NCBI RefSeq assembly: GCF_032814565.1
Contig: NZ_CP136521.1
Span: 2,266,501-2,330,500 of the forward strand
Length of the DNA: 64,000 nt
Source: Hwangdonia lutea
GTDB lineage: Bacteria > Bacteroidota > Bacteroidia > Flavobacteriales > Flavobacteriaceae
Direction of reading: 5' to 3'
The notes under the pieces are model-generated. The model was given only the letters and a program-made list of their open reading frames with translations, was not told the DNA's origin and searched no databases. The stretch's first letter is position 1, and each line of letters begins with the position of its first letter. Made by a program: the position numbers and the translations under genes. This document shows positions 26,041 to 35,470 of this stretch, piece by piece.

Positions 26041-26282
26041 ACGAATATTATATTAAATTCAAATTATTGTTTAAAATTTTGTTTTTATTAAAAGAAATAA
26101 TAAATGCTTAATATAAGCTCAAAAATACATTATTTCCTTAGAAAAACACCTAAATTTTTTTGTGAGATGTAACCTTATTAATATTTTTCATTTCTTTATA
26201 AAATTAAAATGAATCGAGCCTATTTAAGCGTTTTTTGCCCATTTAAAAACGATACATAAGTTCATAATACATAATGATTGCG

Positions 26283-27002
26283 ATGCTCTCAAAAAGTCAG
26301 ATAAAATTAATAACGAAATTAAAGCAAAAAAAATATAGACTGCAGCATGGTTTTTTTGTTGTTGAGGGCATAAAAACAATTCAAGAATTGTTGCAATCTA
26401 AATTAACGCTTTACACTTTATTTACCACTGAAACCTTCAATATTGATGCCAAAGACGAAGTTTTAATTACTGAAACAGAATTAAAACGCATTAGTTTTTT
26501 AACCACACCAAATAAGGCATTGGCCGTTTTTAAAATTCCGAAACCAAAACCCATAAATACAACCGGACTAATTTTAGCACTCGACGCTGTTAGAGACCCC
26601 GGAAATTTAGGCACCATTATTAGACTTTGCGATTGGTTTGGTATTACCGATTTGGTGTGTAGTAACGAAACGGTTGATTGTTTTAACCCGAAAGTTATTC
26701 AAGCCACCATGGGCTCCATAAGCCGAGTGAATATAAATTATGTGGATTTGGTTGATTTTTTTAATGAAACAAATTTACCCGTTTTTGGGGCTTTTATGGA
26801 AGGCGAAAACGTTTACACAAAACAGTTGCCCAAAGCAGGTGTTTTGGTTATGGGAAATGAAGCCAACGGTATTTCGAAAGCCATTGAAGCTGTGATAACC
26901 GAGAAAATTTCAATACCTAGATTTGGCAATTTACAAGCTACCGAAAGTTTAAATGTAGCCACCGCAACCGCTATTTTGTTGAGCGAATTTCGACGAGGTT
27001 AA
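26283..27002 (+). CDS. TrmH/SpoU-family RNA 2'-O-methyltransferase
   Basis: The protein is 239 residues from the ATG at 26283 (MLSKSQIKLITKL); an ATG at 26274 adds three residues. The N-terminal substrate-binding domain contains QHGFFVVEGIKTIQELL. The SPOUT motifs follow: LDAVRDPGNLGTIIRLCDWFG (motif 1), the VLVMGNEANGIS loop (motif 2) and IPRFGNLQATESLNVATATAI (motif 3). This places it with RlmB/TsnR-type 23S rRNA methyltransferases; the exact nucleotide is unknown. The next small gene starts 2 bases after its stop. Confidence 0.9.
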   Translation: MLSKSQIKLITKLKQKKYRLQHGFFVVEGIKTIQELLQSKLTLYTLFTTETFNIDAKDEVLITETELKRISFLTTPNKALAVFKIPKPKPINTTGLILALDAVRDPGNLGTIIRLCDWFGITDLVCSNETVDCFNPKVIQATMGSISRVNINYVDLVDFFNETNLPVFGAFMEGENVYTKQLPKAGVLVMGNEANGISKAIEAVITEKISIPRFGNLQATESLNVATATAILLSEFRRG

Positions 27003-27004
27003 AT

Positions 27005-27253
27005 ATGGAAGAAATTTTATTTTGGGGAGTTTTTAGGTCAATCATTAAATTCGTTGGGGCAACTTTTAGATGGATTTATGGTAGTATATGGAGAACTATT
27101 TTCGGTAAACCAAAATTTACCTTTAAAGAATACTTATATGGGCCAAAATCCCCCAATTATTATGATAAGCTTGCACATGGTGGTAACAATCTTATTATTG
27201 GATTCATTGTTATATTACTTATGGTTTTTGCATTAATAAAACTTTTTGAGTAG
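27005..27253 (+). CDS. Small conserved-looking membrane protein
   Basis: The 82-residue protein has an amphipathic N-terminal helix (FRSIIKFVGATFRWIYGSIW), a polar middle (FTFKEYLYGPKSPNYYDK) and one C-terminal membrane span (LIIGFIVILLMVFALIKLF). It is tightly linked to the methyltransferase gene. I do not recognise its function. Confidence 0.6.
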   Translation: MEEILFWGVFRSIIKFVGATFRWIYGSIWRTIFGKPKFTFKEYLYGPKSPNYYDKLAHGGNNLIIGFIVILLMVFALIKLFE

Positions 27254-27387
27254 TATTTTTGATTTATATGTGTTTTGAGGAGATTGAGCTTTCAACTTTA
27301 CGCCTTAGCGTCTTTTCCCGAAAATTAAAACATTACTATTGTTGGGTGGGTAAATTATAAGTAAATACAGCAACTGATAACTCTTTT

Positions 27388-28119
27388 TTACTGAAATGTA
27401 AAATTAATAAAAACCCCGCGCGTTTTCATGCTTGCAACATTGCTGGTCCATGGGCTATTGGGATCGGCATCTCTAACAAGCTCGTCATTAATGGCAAAAA
27501 GCCCACGAATAGATGGGGTGAATTTAAAATTGTACAAATACAAATCGATGCCAAAACCAAGTTCGTAGAACAGCATGTTTTTCTTGGTTCTAAATTGTCC
27601 ATTGCTATTATCGTTTGGATTGGTTTCGTTGCTCGAAAGATTTAAAGCTGTTGAAAACCCACCAACAATAAATGGCTTAAAGTTATTAATGCGTTTTGTT
27701 GAAAATTTTACCAATAACGGGATATGTATATAAGTAGATTTTACTTCCCTAATTAAATCGGAGTTATTCAAATCTGGAACACCTTCAAAATAGGTCTGAC
27801 TGTAATATAACTCTCGGGTTGTAATTAATAAACCGGGTTCTAAACGCAAATCGATAAACTTATTAATACGTAAATTTCCTATTAAGCCCACACTAAAACC
27901 AGGACTTCTTTTTACATAAATATCACGTAAATCTTCGTTGTAGTCAAAGTTGAAATCGTAATTGTTGATACCTAAAAAATAACCCCAACGCAATAGGTTG
28001 TTATCGGTAGAGCCTCTTCCTTGATTGGCATCATAAGTCACTTTTTCTTTTTTAAATAACTGTGCGTAAGTGGTTTGAGTGGCTAAAAGTAATGCTAATA
28101 ACAGAAAAAGGTGCTTCAT
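27388..28119 (-). CDS. porT: PorT, type IX secretion system outer-membrane beta-barrel protein
   Basis: The 243-residue protein has a signal peptide (LLATQTTYAQ) and strand-rich sequence (LRLEPGLLIT, IHIPLLVKFST, FKPFIVGGFSTALNL, LFYELGFGIDLYL) ending in FINFTFQ, typical of a small outer-membrane barrel. The preceding ubiE gene, in the same orientation and only two bases away, is the conserved neighbour of porT in Bacteroidota. PorT is needed for protein export through the type IX system and for gliding. The window also encodes a Plug-like protein and a sorted cargo, consistent with an active system. Confidence 0.85.
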   Translation of the reverse strand: MKHLFLLLALLLATQTTYAQLFKKEKVTYDANQGRGSTDNNLLRWGYFLGINNYDFNFDYNEDLRDIYVKRSPGFSVGLIGNLRINKFIDLRLEPGLLITTRELYYSQTYFEGVPDLNNSDLIREVKSTYIHIPLLVKFSTKRINNFKPFIVGGFSTALNLSSNETNPNDNSNGQFRTKKNMLFYELGFGIDLYLYNFKFTPSIRGLFAINDELVRDADPNSPWTSNVASMKTRGVFINFTFQ

Positions 28120-28121
28120 TT

Positions 28122-28850
28122 TTAATGTTTTGATGCTGTATAGATTGTCGCTACCCCAAAGGTTTGCGGGAAATCTTCAACATTTATAAACCCAATTTCC
28201 CGTAAAATATTGTTTAAAGCTTCGCCATAGGGAAAAACCGATGCCGATTCGCTCAAGTATTTATAGGCGCTTCTGTCTTTAGAAAACAGTCTGCCAATAA
28301 GTGGTAAAATATTTTTTGTGTAGAAATTATAGCCTTGTTTGTACGGTGTTTTGGCGGGTACCGAGGTTTCTAAAATCACAAAAATACCATTGGGTTTTAA
28401 TACGCGAAGAATGTCTTTTAAGCCATTTTCCAAGGTTTCAAAATTACGTACGCCAAAGGCAACGGTGATGGCATCAAAGGTGTTATCTTTAAATGGCATG
28501 TTTTCAGAATCGCCCAAAACCATTTCTATTTTTTGCTCTAAGCCTTTCTTTTTAATTTTTTCCTTGCCAATATCCAGCATGCCACTACTAATGTCTAAGC
28601 CCACAATTTTAGAGGCATTTGTTTCGGCAAGATTAATGGCTAAATCGCCGGTTCCAGTGGCAATATCTAAAATGGTTTCTGGCTGTTTTTCTTTTACCAA
28701 TTTAACCACTTTTTTACGCCATTTAATATCAATTCCAAAAGAAATAACACGATTTAACCCATCGTAATCACCAGAAATGGTATCAAACATTTTGGTAACT
28801 TGTTCCTTTTTTCCTAATGCGCTGTTTTTGTATGGCTTTATTTTCGACAA
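28122..28850 (-). CDS. ubiE: Demethylmenaquinone methyltransferase
   Basis: This SAM-dependent enzyme makes menaquinone, the quinone reduced by the Na+-NQR encoded downstream. The 242-residue protein has the UbiE/MenG signatures [20 protein letters not shown] and WRKKVV near the N-terminus, the SAM motif [15 protein letters not shown], then [13 protein letters not shown] and [14 protein letters not shown]. Flavobacteria use menaquinone only, so the ubiquinone reaction is unlikely. It forms a pair with porT. Confidence 0.93.
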   Translation of the reverse strand: MSKIKPYKNSALGKKEQVTKMFDTISGDYDGLNRVISFGIDIKWRKKVVKLVKEKQPETILDIATGTGDLAINLAETNASKIVGLDISSGMLDIGKEKIKKKGLEQKIEMVLGDSENMPFKDNTFDAITVAFGVRNFETLENGLKDILRVLKPNGIFVILETSVPAKTPYKQGYNFYTKNILPLIGRLFSKDRSAYKYLSESASVFPYGEALNNILREIGFINVEDFPQTFGVATIYTASKH

Positions 28851-29055
28851 ATCTGTAATTTTTGGACAAACCTACATAATTTATTTTAACTTTAATATAT
28901 TCGGATAAAGTCAAAATAAATTATTTAACTTATCCCAGTCAAAATTATTAAAATAATTAAAATCTGGAAAAACATAAACTTTTACAAAGGCATTATGCCA
29001 TGGGTTTACAAATATTATATTGGCTATAAGTGAGGTAGCAATATTTATTTTATAG

Positions 29056-29063
29056 TATATTTG
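29056..29063 (+). promoter_or_regulatory. Putative -7 box (TATATTTG) of trkA
   Basis: An exact TAnnTTTG match lies 25 bases before the trkA ATG, in a 238-base spacer that is otherwise featureless and very AT-rich. Confidence 0.4.
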
Positions 29064-29088
29064 TGGTACTTTTTACGAAAAACAAATA

Positions 29089-30438
29089 ATGAAAATTATT
29101 ATTGCTGGTGCTGGTGAAGTTGGATTTCATTTAGCAAAATTATTGTCTTACGAATCTCAAGAGATTACCTTAATAGACACCAATAAAGAATGTCTTGCCT
29201 ACGCCGATACCCATTTAGATATTAAAGTTCTTAAAGGTGATGCCACATCAATTGCTATTTTAAAGGAAGCGCGTGTGGAATCAAGCGATCTGTTAATTGG
29301 TGTAACAGCCTCTGAAACCACAAATATTACCATTTGTGTTTTGGCCAAACAATTGGGGGCAAAACGTACTATTGCCCGAATTTCAAACACTGAATTTATA
29401 AACCATAAAGATGAAGTTGGTTTTATACGTTTTGGGATTGATGAGCTTATTTCGCCCGAAGCTTTGGCGGCTTCGGAAATTGAGCTCTCACTAAAGCAAT
29501 CCTCATTTAACGATAATTACGAGTTTGAGGAAGGCGCGCTTACCATGGCGGGTTTAACCTTGTCTAAAGAAGCTTCCTTTGTTGGGAAAAAAGTAAAACA
29601 AGCTGCTAAAATATTTCCTGAAATTCACTTTGTGCCAATAGCCATTCAGCGCGCAGGCACCCAATTTACAATCATTCCGCGCGGAGACACTTTGTTTAAA
29701 GAAGGCGACAATGTGGTGTTTGTTACCTCTGAAGGTGGCGCCGAAGAATTGTGTAAATTGACAGGTAAAGAAAACACGGATATTAAAAATGTGATGATTC
29801 TTGGTGGCACCCAAATAGGGTATAAATCGGCAAGGGATTTATCTGAAAAAGGCTATAAAGTTAAACTTTTAGAAAAAAATAAAGAGCGTGCTTTTGATAT
29901 TGCCGATGCGTTGCCCAATGTGTTGGTGATTAATACCGATGGTAGAAATGTAGATGTTTTAGATGAAGAAAGTTTGAGTAATATGGATGCTTTTATTGCC
30001 GTTGGCGATAATTCTGAAACCAATATCATGTCGTGTTTAGTCGCGAAATCAAAAGGTGTAAATAAGTCTATTGCTTTGGTTGAAAATATGGATTATTTTG
30101 AGTTGTCTCAATCCATAGGAATCGATACTTTAATCAATAAAAAACTATTGGCTGCCAATAATATTTTTAGATACATACGTAAAGGGGAAGTGGTGGCCAT
30201 GACCAAGTTGAATAATATGAATGCCGAACTGTTGGAGTTTGAAGTTAAAGCAACCTCGGCCATATGCAATAAAGTTATTAAACAAATAGAATTTCCGCGG
30301 TCGGCCATTATAGCCGGAGTTATTAGAGATGGCGTTGGCTTAATTGCTTTGGGTGGATTTAAAATACAACAAGGCGATCGTGTGGTGGTTTGCAGTTTGC
30401 TTAAATCTATAAAAGGCGTCGAAAAGTTATTCCTTTAA
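29089..30438 (+). CDS. trkA: Trk potassium uptake regulatory subunit TrkA
   Basis: TrkA is the cytoplasmic NAD(H)-binding ring that gates the TrkH channel. The 449-residue protein contains two tandem RCK units. The first has the Rossmann start IIIAGAGEVGFHLAKLL and ends in a C-lobe at about residue 225. The second begins NVMILGGTQIGYKSARDL near 237, with a C-lobe ending GDRVVVCSLLKSIKGVEKLF. trkH follows after three bases, making a classic trkA-trkH operon. Confidence 0.95.
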   Translation: MKIIIAGAGEVGFHLAKLLSYESQEITLIDTNKECLAYADTHLDIKVLKGDATSIAILKEARVESSDLLIGVTASETTNITICVLAKQLGAKRTIARISNTEFINHKDEVGFIRFGIDELISPEALAASEIELSLKQSSFNDNYEFEEGALTMAGLTLSKEASFVGKKVKQAAKIFPEIHFVPIAIQRAGTQFTIIPRGDTLFKEGDNVVFVTSEGGAEELCKLTGKENTDIKNVMILGGTQIGYKSARDLSEKGYKVKLLEKNKERAFDIADALPNVLVINTDGRNVDVLDEESLSNMDAFIAVGDNSETNIMSCLVAKSKGVNKSIALVENMDYFELSQSIGIDTLINKKLLAANNIFRYIRKGEVVAMTKLNNMNAELLEFEVKATSAICNKVIKQIEFPRSAIIAGVIRDGVGLIALGGFKIQQGDRVVVCSLLKSIKGVEKLFL

Positions 30439-30441
30439 AAC

Positions 30442-31935
30442 ATGAAGCTTAATTACAAAATCATCTTTCATTTTTTCGGACTCCTATTATTGTTCAATGG
30501 TGGTTTTGTTTTACTGGCTTCGCTTATTAGTTTAATTTATAAAGATGGCGTTACCGTTCAGCTTTTTTTAGCCGGTATTTTAACCTTGATTATTGGCGCG
30601 CTGGGGATGCTTTTTACACGGCATCACAAAAAGGAAATGAACAAACGCGAAGGGTATATTGTCGTTACCTTTGGCTGGATTATTATGGCACTTGCGGGCA
30701 CATTGCCTTATATTTTTACTGGAAGTATTTCTAGTTTTACCGATGCTTTTTTCGAGACCATGTCTGGTTTCACAACCACCGGAGCAAGTATTTTAAACGA
30801 TATTGAAGCGGTTCCTAAAGGTGTTTTGTTTTGGCGCAGTTTAACCCATTGGATTGGTGGCATGGGCATTATTGTGTTGGCCATAGCGATTTTACCATTA
30901 CTGGGAATTGGCGGTATGCAATTGTTTGCAGCCGAAGCACCGGGACCAAGTACCGATAAATTACATCCAAGAATTACCGATACGGCCAAACGTTTATGGC
31001 TTATTTATTTTGGATATACCGCGGCTGAAACCATATTGTTAAAGGTCGCGGGCATGTCTTTTTTTGATGCTATTAATCACGCATTGTGTACTTTGTCCAC
31101 TGGTGGGTTTTCAACTAAAAACGCGAGTGTCGCCTATTGGAACGACCAACCTGTAATCCAATATATCATTATTGTTTTTATGTTTTTGGCCGGTACAAAT
31201 TTTGTATTGAGCTATTTTGCTTTTAAAGGAAAAGTGCAGAAGATAATAAAGGACGAAGAGTTTAAACTCTATTTTAAATTCATAGCTGTTTTTACGGTTA
31301 TTGCGGCGTTGATTATATATTTTCGAGCCGATTTATCGGCATCGTCCATTGCGCATCCCATGGTTTGGGGCGAAGCCGAAAGCGCTTTTAGGCATGGGTT
31401 GTTTCAGGTTATATCGGTGATAACAACTACGGGATTTGTTACGGCAGATTTTACCATGTGGACGCCGTTTTTAGTCGTGTTCTTTTTTGGACTCATGTTT
31501 TTGGGGGGATCGTCGGGCAGTACCTCTGGTGGCGTAAAAGTGGTGCGCCATCTAATATTGATAAAAAACGGTTTTTTGGAATTTAAACGCACATTGCACC
31601 CCAACGCCATAATCCCGGTACGCTACAACACAAAGTCTATTTCTGGCGATATCGTGTTTAATATACTCGCCTTTTTTATTCTGTACATGTTATCGTTTAT
31701 AGTTGGTGCCTTAGGGTTTTCCATGATGGAAATAGATTTTAAATCCGCCGTTGGTTTGGCCGCTTCGAGTCTGGGTAATGTGGGGCCCGCTTTAGGCGAT
31801 TTCGGACCTGTAAATAATTTTGCTAATTTACCAAGTGTGGGTAAATGGTGGTGCAGTTTTTTAATGCTTATTGGGCGTTTGGAACTCTTTACGGTACTTA
31901 TCTTATTTACGCCTTTCTTCTGGCGAAACAGGTAA
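30442..31935 (+). CDS. trkH: Trk potassium uptake channel subunit TrkH
   Basis: The 497-residue integral membrane protein has four selectivity-filter repeats typical of the Trk/Ktr superfamily: TMSGFTTTGASIL, CTLSTGGFSTK, VITTTGFVTADF and AASSLGNVGPALGDFGP. The tail WWCSFLMLIGRLELFTVLIL is the conserved last helix. It forms the K+ pathway gated by TrkA, encoded immediately upstream. Confidence 0.95.
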   Translation: MKLNYKIIFHFFGLLLLFNGGFVLLASLISLIYKDGVTVQLFLAGILTLIIGALGMLFTRHHKKEMNKREGYIVVTFGWIIMALAGTLPYIFTGSISSFTDAFFETMSGFTTTGASILNDIEAVPKGVLFWRSLTHWIGGMGIIVLAIAILPLLGIGGMQLFAAEAPGPSTDKLHPRITDTAKRLWLIYFGYTAAETILLKVAGMSFFDAINHALCTLSTGGFSTKNASVAYWNDQPVIQYIIIVFMFLAGTNFVLSYFAFKGKVQKIIKDEEFKLYFKFIAVFTVIAALIIYFRADLSASSIAHPMVWGEAESAFRHGLFQVISVITTTGFVTADFTMWTPFLVVFFFGLMFLGGSSGSTSGGVKVVRHLILIKNGFLEFKRTLHPNAIIPVRYNTKSISGDIVFNILAFFILYMLSFIVGALGFSMMEIDFKSAVGLAASSLGNVGPALGDFGPVNNFANLPSVGKWWCSFLMLIGRLELFTVLILFTPFFWRNR

Positions 31936-32132
31936 GTTTTTTTGGATTTTTAACAATTTATTTTGTAGGATTACGTTTATGTATTGAATAATTATCACTA
32001 ATATTGTAGTGATTTTATTACCCAATCGGTATAATAGCCAAAAGCAGCATTAATTTATGGTGAGTTTATTTTTGGTATAAATATTGATATAATTAGAATC
32101 AAAAAAAAACTTAACCTAAAAAAATTAAAGCT

Positions 32133-32294
32133 TTGAAAAAACTAGTAGCATTAACATCGGTTGTTGTGGTTACATTACTTGTGAATATAGACCGAGTAGT
32201 CGTTATAGATGATCATATTATAGCCATTATTCTTTTAGTAATAGCCGCCGCACTATCGGTTTATGAATATAAAAGAAAAGAGAAATTAAATTAA
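32133..32294 (+). CDS. Small membrane protein with TTG start
   Basis: The 53-codon frame starts with TTG and has no earlier ATG. It encodes a basic N-terminus and two hydrophobic segments (LVALTSVVVVTLLVNI and HIIAIILLVIAAALSVY) around a short DRVVVIDD turn, ending in the Lys-rich tail YEYKRKEKLN. The layout (an A-rich stretch just before the start, a hairpin-type tail and a terminator after it) suggests a genuine small two-span protein. No family is recognised. The 197 bases between trkH and this frame contain nothing else identifiable. Confidence 0.45.
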   Translation: MKKLVALTSVVVVTLLVNIDRVVVIDDHIIAIILLVIAAALSVYEYKRKEKLN

Positions 32295-32332
32295 ATCGAA
32301 TTTTTTTTGAAATATTTTTATTTTTCTAAAAA

Positions 32333-32366
32333 AAACCAGTCAAGTTTTATTAACCTGACTGGTTTA
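32333..32366. terminator. Terminator between the small ORF and aminotransferase gene
   Basis: The inverted repeat AACCAGTCAAGTT/AACCTGACTGGTT (one mismatch, wobble on one strand) is flanked by A-runs to the left. It best serves the minus-strand aminotransferase transcript. Confidence 0.7.
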
Positions 32367-32392
32367 AGAATATAGTCATTCAATAAAATTTT

Positions 32393-33577
32393 CTAACTAA
32401 CCGCTTCCTTAATACGTTTTATCGCCTCAATAATTTGTTCTTGAGAAGCGGCGTACGAAATACGGATACAATCAGGGTTTCCAAATGCTTCACCGGTTAC
32501 GGTAGCCACAAGGGCTTCTTCCAATAAATACAAGGAAAAATCGGTAGCATTATTTATGGTTTTGCCACGAAGTGTTTTTCCGAAGTAATACGAAACATTA
32601 GGAAATACGTAAAACGCGCCTTCAGGTGTATTGGTTTTAAAACCTTCAATATCATTTAATAAATTTAATATTAAATCACGACGCACTTTAAACTCGTCAA
32701 TCATAAATTGCACACGCGAAGGTGGTTCGTTTAAAGCTGTAATTACGGCACGCTGCGCAATACAGTTGGTACCACTTGTAATCTGCCCTTGCATTTTGTT
32801 GCAGGCACGTGCAATTTTTTGAGGCGCACCAATATAACCAATACGCCAGCCCGTCATGGCAAATGCTTTTGAAACGCCGTTTACGGTAATCGTACGGTCG
32901 TACATATCTTCAAATTGTGCCATACTCGCATGGCCACCAACGTAGTTTATGTGTTCGTAAATTTCATCTGAAACCACGTAAATATTAGGGTGTTTAACCA
33001 ATACATCGGCTAAAGCCCTTAACTCGTCTTTACTATAAATTGAGCCACTTGGGTTGCACGGTGAACTAAACCAAATCATTTTTGTTTTTGGCGTGATGGC
33101 TGCTTCAAGTTGAGCCGGTGTCATTTTAAAATCGGTATCAATCGTGGTTTTAACTTCAACGGGAACACCGTCATTTAATTTCACTATGTCAGCATAACTT
33201 ACCCAATACGGGCATGGTAAAATAACTTCGTCGCCAGCATTTAGCATTACCCCCGCTACATTTGCCAAACATTGTTTTGCACCTGTAGAGACTACAATTT
33301 GCGGTAGGGTGTAGGTTAGATTGTTATCGCGTTTAAACTTAGTGATGATGGCCTCTTTAAGCTCAACATATCCGTCAACCGGCGTGTACGAATTGTAATT
33401 ATCGTTAATGGCTTGTATGGCGGCCTCTTTTATATAATCGGGCGTATTAAAATCAGGTTCACCAAGGCTTAAGCCAATAATATCTTTTCCTTCGCCTCTT
33501 AATTCTCTTGCTTTTGCAGCCATTTCCAAGGTTGCAGAAGTAGCCATGTTTAAAATTCTATCGGATAATAATTGCAT
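32393..33577 (-). CDS. aspC: Class I pyridoxal-phosphate aminotransferase (aspartate aminotransferase-like)
   Basis: The 394-residue protein has the fold-type I layout: LSLGEPDFNTP, YTPVDGYVELKEAI, STGAKQCLANV, SPCNPSGS (171-178), SDEIYEHI and the PLP-binding SKAFAMTGWRIGY with K237. The sequence type is that of the 1-gamma aspartate/prephenate aminotransferases. Aspartate-oxaloacetate exchange is the most likely reaction, though prephenate or aromatic substrates are possible. It is followed by a terminator and preceded on the same strand by the desaturase gene. Confidence 0.9.
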   Translation of the reverse strand: MQLLSDRILNMATSATLEMAAKARELRGEGKDIIGLSLGEPDFNTPDYIKEAAIQAINDNYNSYTPVDGYVELKEAIITKFKRDNNLTYTLPQIVVSTGAKQCLANVAGVMLNAGDEVILPCPYWVSYADIVKLNDGVPVEVKTTIDTDFKMTPAQLEAAITPKTKMIWFSSPCNPSGSIYSKDELRALADVLVKHPNIYVVSDEIYEHINYVGGHASMAQFEDMYDRTITVNGVSKAFAMTGWRIGYIGAPQKIARACNKMQGQITSGTNCIAQRAVITALNEPPSRVQFMIDEFKVRRDLILNLLNDIEGFKTNTPEGAFYVFPNVSYYFGKTLRGKTINNATDFSLYLLEEALVATVTGEAFGNPDCIRISYAASQEQIIEAIKRIKEAVS

Positions 33578-33596
33578 ATGTTTAGTAAGTATAAAT

Positions 33597-34691
33597 TTAG
33601 GCTATACTGGGTTTTTGCCCTAACTCTTTTAATTGATTGTAATGCTCAGCAACGGCCTTCCAAAATGTATTGTACTCGTTGTATGGTAAGCTAAATTCTT
33701 TTGCCGTTTCTTTAACTATTTTGGCTATTTTACCATAGTGAATATGACTTATATTGGCAAATAAATGATGCTCGACTTGTCTGTTTAATCCGCCGGTATA
33801 GAATTCAACCAGCCAACTTTTAGGTGAAAAATTAGATGTTGTAAACAATTGGTGAATGGCCCAGGTATTTTTCATGTTGCCATTGTCGTCTGGTAAAGGC
33901 ATCTCTGTATTCGGCATAACGTGTGCCAATTGAAAAATAACACTTAAAATAACTCCGGCCGTGTAGTGCATTACCAAAAAGCCAATTAAAACTTGCCACC
34001 ACGCAAAACCTAAGGATATGGGTAAAACGATCCAAATGGCATAGTAAATTATTTTACCAATAATAAGCTTTGTCCATTGGGTTGCCGGATGTGGCATTTT
34101 ACCGTATGCCAATTTTCTTTTTAAATATTGATAGGTTTGGATAAAATCGGTAGTAATGGCCCAATTTACAGTTAACAATCCGTATAAGAAAAAAGCGTAA
34201 AATCTTTGGTATTTATGAAATTTAAACCATTTGGCGTGTTTAGAAAAACGGATGATTCTGCCGGCATCAATATCTTCATCGTGCCCTTGAATATTGGTAT
34301 AGGTATGGTGCAATACGTTGTGCTGTACTTTCCAATTGTAGTCGTTTCCGGCTAAAATGTAAATACTGCTTCCCATTAATTTATTAACCCATTTTTTGCT
34401 GGAAAAAGAACCATGGTTGGCATCGTGCATAACATTCATGCCAACACCGGCCATACCAACACCGGCGATCATCATTAAAATAATTTGTGCCCAAGCTGGT
34501 AAATTGATGGTTAATATTAGAACTACCGGAACAATTAATAAAGCAAACATAACGACTGCTTTTACATATAATTTCCAGTTTCCTGTGCGTTTTATGTTAT
34601 TCTCTTTAAAATAATCGTTAACGCGTTTATTTAGTGTTTTAAAAAATTTTGCTGGGTCTTTTCTTGAAAAAGAAAGGGTTTGTTTTGTCAT
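33597..34691 (-). CDS. Membrane fatty acid (acyl-CoA/acyl-lipid) desaturase
   Basis: The 364-residue protein shows the three histidine boxes of the di-iron desaturases: HDANH (89-93), HNVLHH (124-129) and QVEHH (305-309). The glutamine in the last box is typical of front-end or delta-6-like enzymes. Hydrophobic hairpins lie at about 43-85 and 165-250. It should introduce a cis double bond into membrane acyl chains. A minus-strand TATCTTTG box is found at 34749-34756. The position of the double bond cannot be read from the sequence. Confidence 0.9.
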   Translation of the reverse strand: MTKQTLSFSRKDPAKFFKTLNKRVNDYFKENNIKRTGNWKLYVKAVVMFALLIVPVVLILTINLPAWAQIILMMIAGVGMAGVGMNVMHDANHGSFSSKKWVNKLMGSSIYILAGNDYNWKVQHNVLHHTYTNIQGHDEDIDAGRIIRFSKHAKWFKFHKYQRFYAFFLYGLLTVNWAITTDFIQTYQYLKRKLAYGKMPHPATQWTKLIIGKIIYYAIWIVLPISLGFAWWQVLIGFLVMHYTAGVILSVIFQLAHVMPNTEMPLPDDNGNMKNTWAIHQLFTTSNFSPKSWLVEFYTGGLNRQVEHHLFANISHIHYGKIAKIVKETAKEFSLPYNEYNTFWKAVAEHYNQLKELGQKPSIA

Positions 34692-34813
34692 ACTATTAAT
34701 TTTAAATATGATTAAAAATAAAAAAAAAGATTTTGATCATACCTGCGGCAAAGATAGGTATAAACCAACTTAAGTAATAACGTTTTTTTATAAAAATATG
34801 CACATAAAAAGCA

Positions 34814-34821
34814 TATTTTTG
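34814..34821 (+). promoter_or_regulatory. Putative -7 box (TATTTTTG) of rsmG
   Basis: A TAnnTTTG match lies 17 bases before the rsmG ATG and no -33 element is visible. Confidence 0.35.
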
Positions 34822-34838
34822 TTGAAAATTTAACAGAA

Positions 34839-35468
34839 ATGGAACTGATTTTAAAATATTTCCCTAACCTGAGTGACGACCAAATTGAGCGGTTTGCAAA
34901 GTTAGAATCGCTTTATAAAGACTGGAATTTAAAGATTAATGTGGTGTCTCGTAAAGATATCGACGAGCTTTATTTGCGCCATGTACTGCATGCTTTGGCC
35001 ATAGCTAAATTGATTCAGTTTAAAGATGGTTCGAAGCTTTTGGATGTGGGAACAGGGGGTGGTTTTCCTGGAATTCCGTTGGCTATTTTATTCCCAGAAT
35101 GCTCTTTTCATTTGGTAGATAGCATCGCTAAAAAGTTAAAAGTGGTCGATGAGGTTGTTGCCGGATTAGGTTTAACCAATGTAAAAACAACACACTCTAG
35201 GGTTGAAGATATTAACGGTACTTACGATTTTATAATAAGTCGTGCCGTGGCTGCAATGCCTACCTTTGTACATTGGGTAAAAGGCAAGATTGCAAAACAG
35301 CAGAATAACGATTTAAAAAATGGAATTTTGTATTTAAAAGGAGGCGATTTAACCGAAGAGCTTAAAACGTATAAAACGGCGACCATTTATAATTTAAGTG
35401 ATTATTATACCGAGGATTTTTTCGAAACTAAGAAACTGGTGCACTTACCTTTGAAGTTTAGAGGTTAG
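34839..35468 (+). CDS. rsmG: 16S rRNA (guanine527-N7)-methyltransferase
   Basis: The 209-residue length is typical of RsmG. The SAM site reads KLLDVGTGGGFPGIPLAI (about 66-83). The upstream KINVVSRKDIDELYLRHVLHAL and the downstream DFIISRAVAAMPTFVHW are family markers. It modifies the 530 loop of 16S rRNA; loss is known to give low-level streptomycin resistance in other bacteria. It converges with the TPR gene, with only two bases between them. Confidence 0.93.
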   Translation: MELILKYFPNLSDDQIERFAKLESLYKDWNLKINVVSRKDIDELYLRHVLHALAIAKLIQFKDGSKLLDVGTGGGFPGIPLAILFPECSFHLVDSIAKKLKVVDEVVAGLGLTNVKTTHSRVEDINGTYDFIISRAVAAMPTFVHWVKGKIAKQQNNDLKNGILYLKGGDLTEELKTYKTATIYNLSDYYTEDFFETKKLVHLPLKFRG

Positions 35469-35470
35469 CA

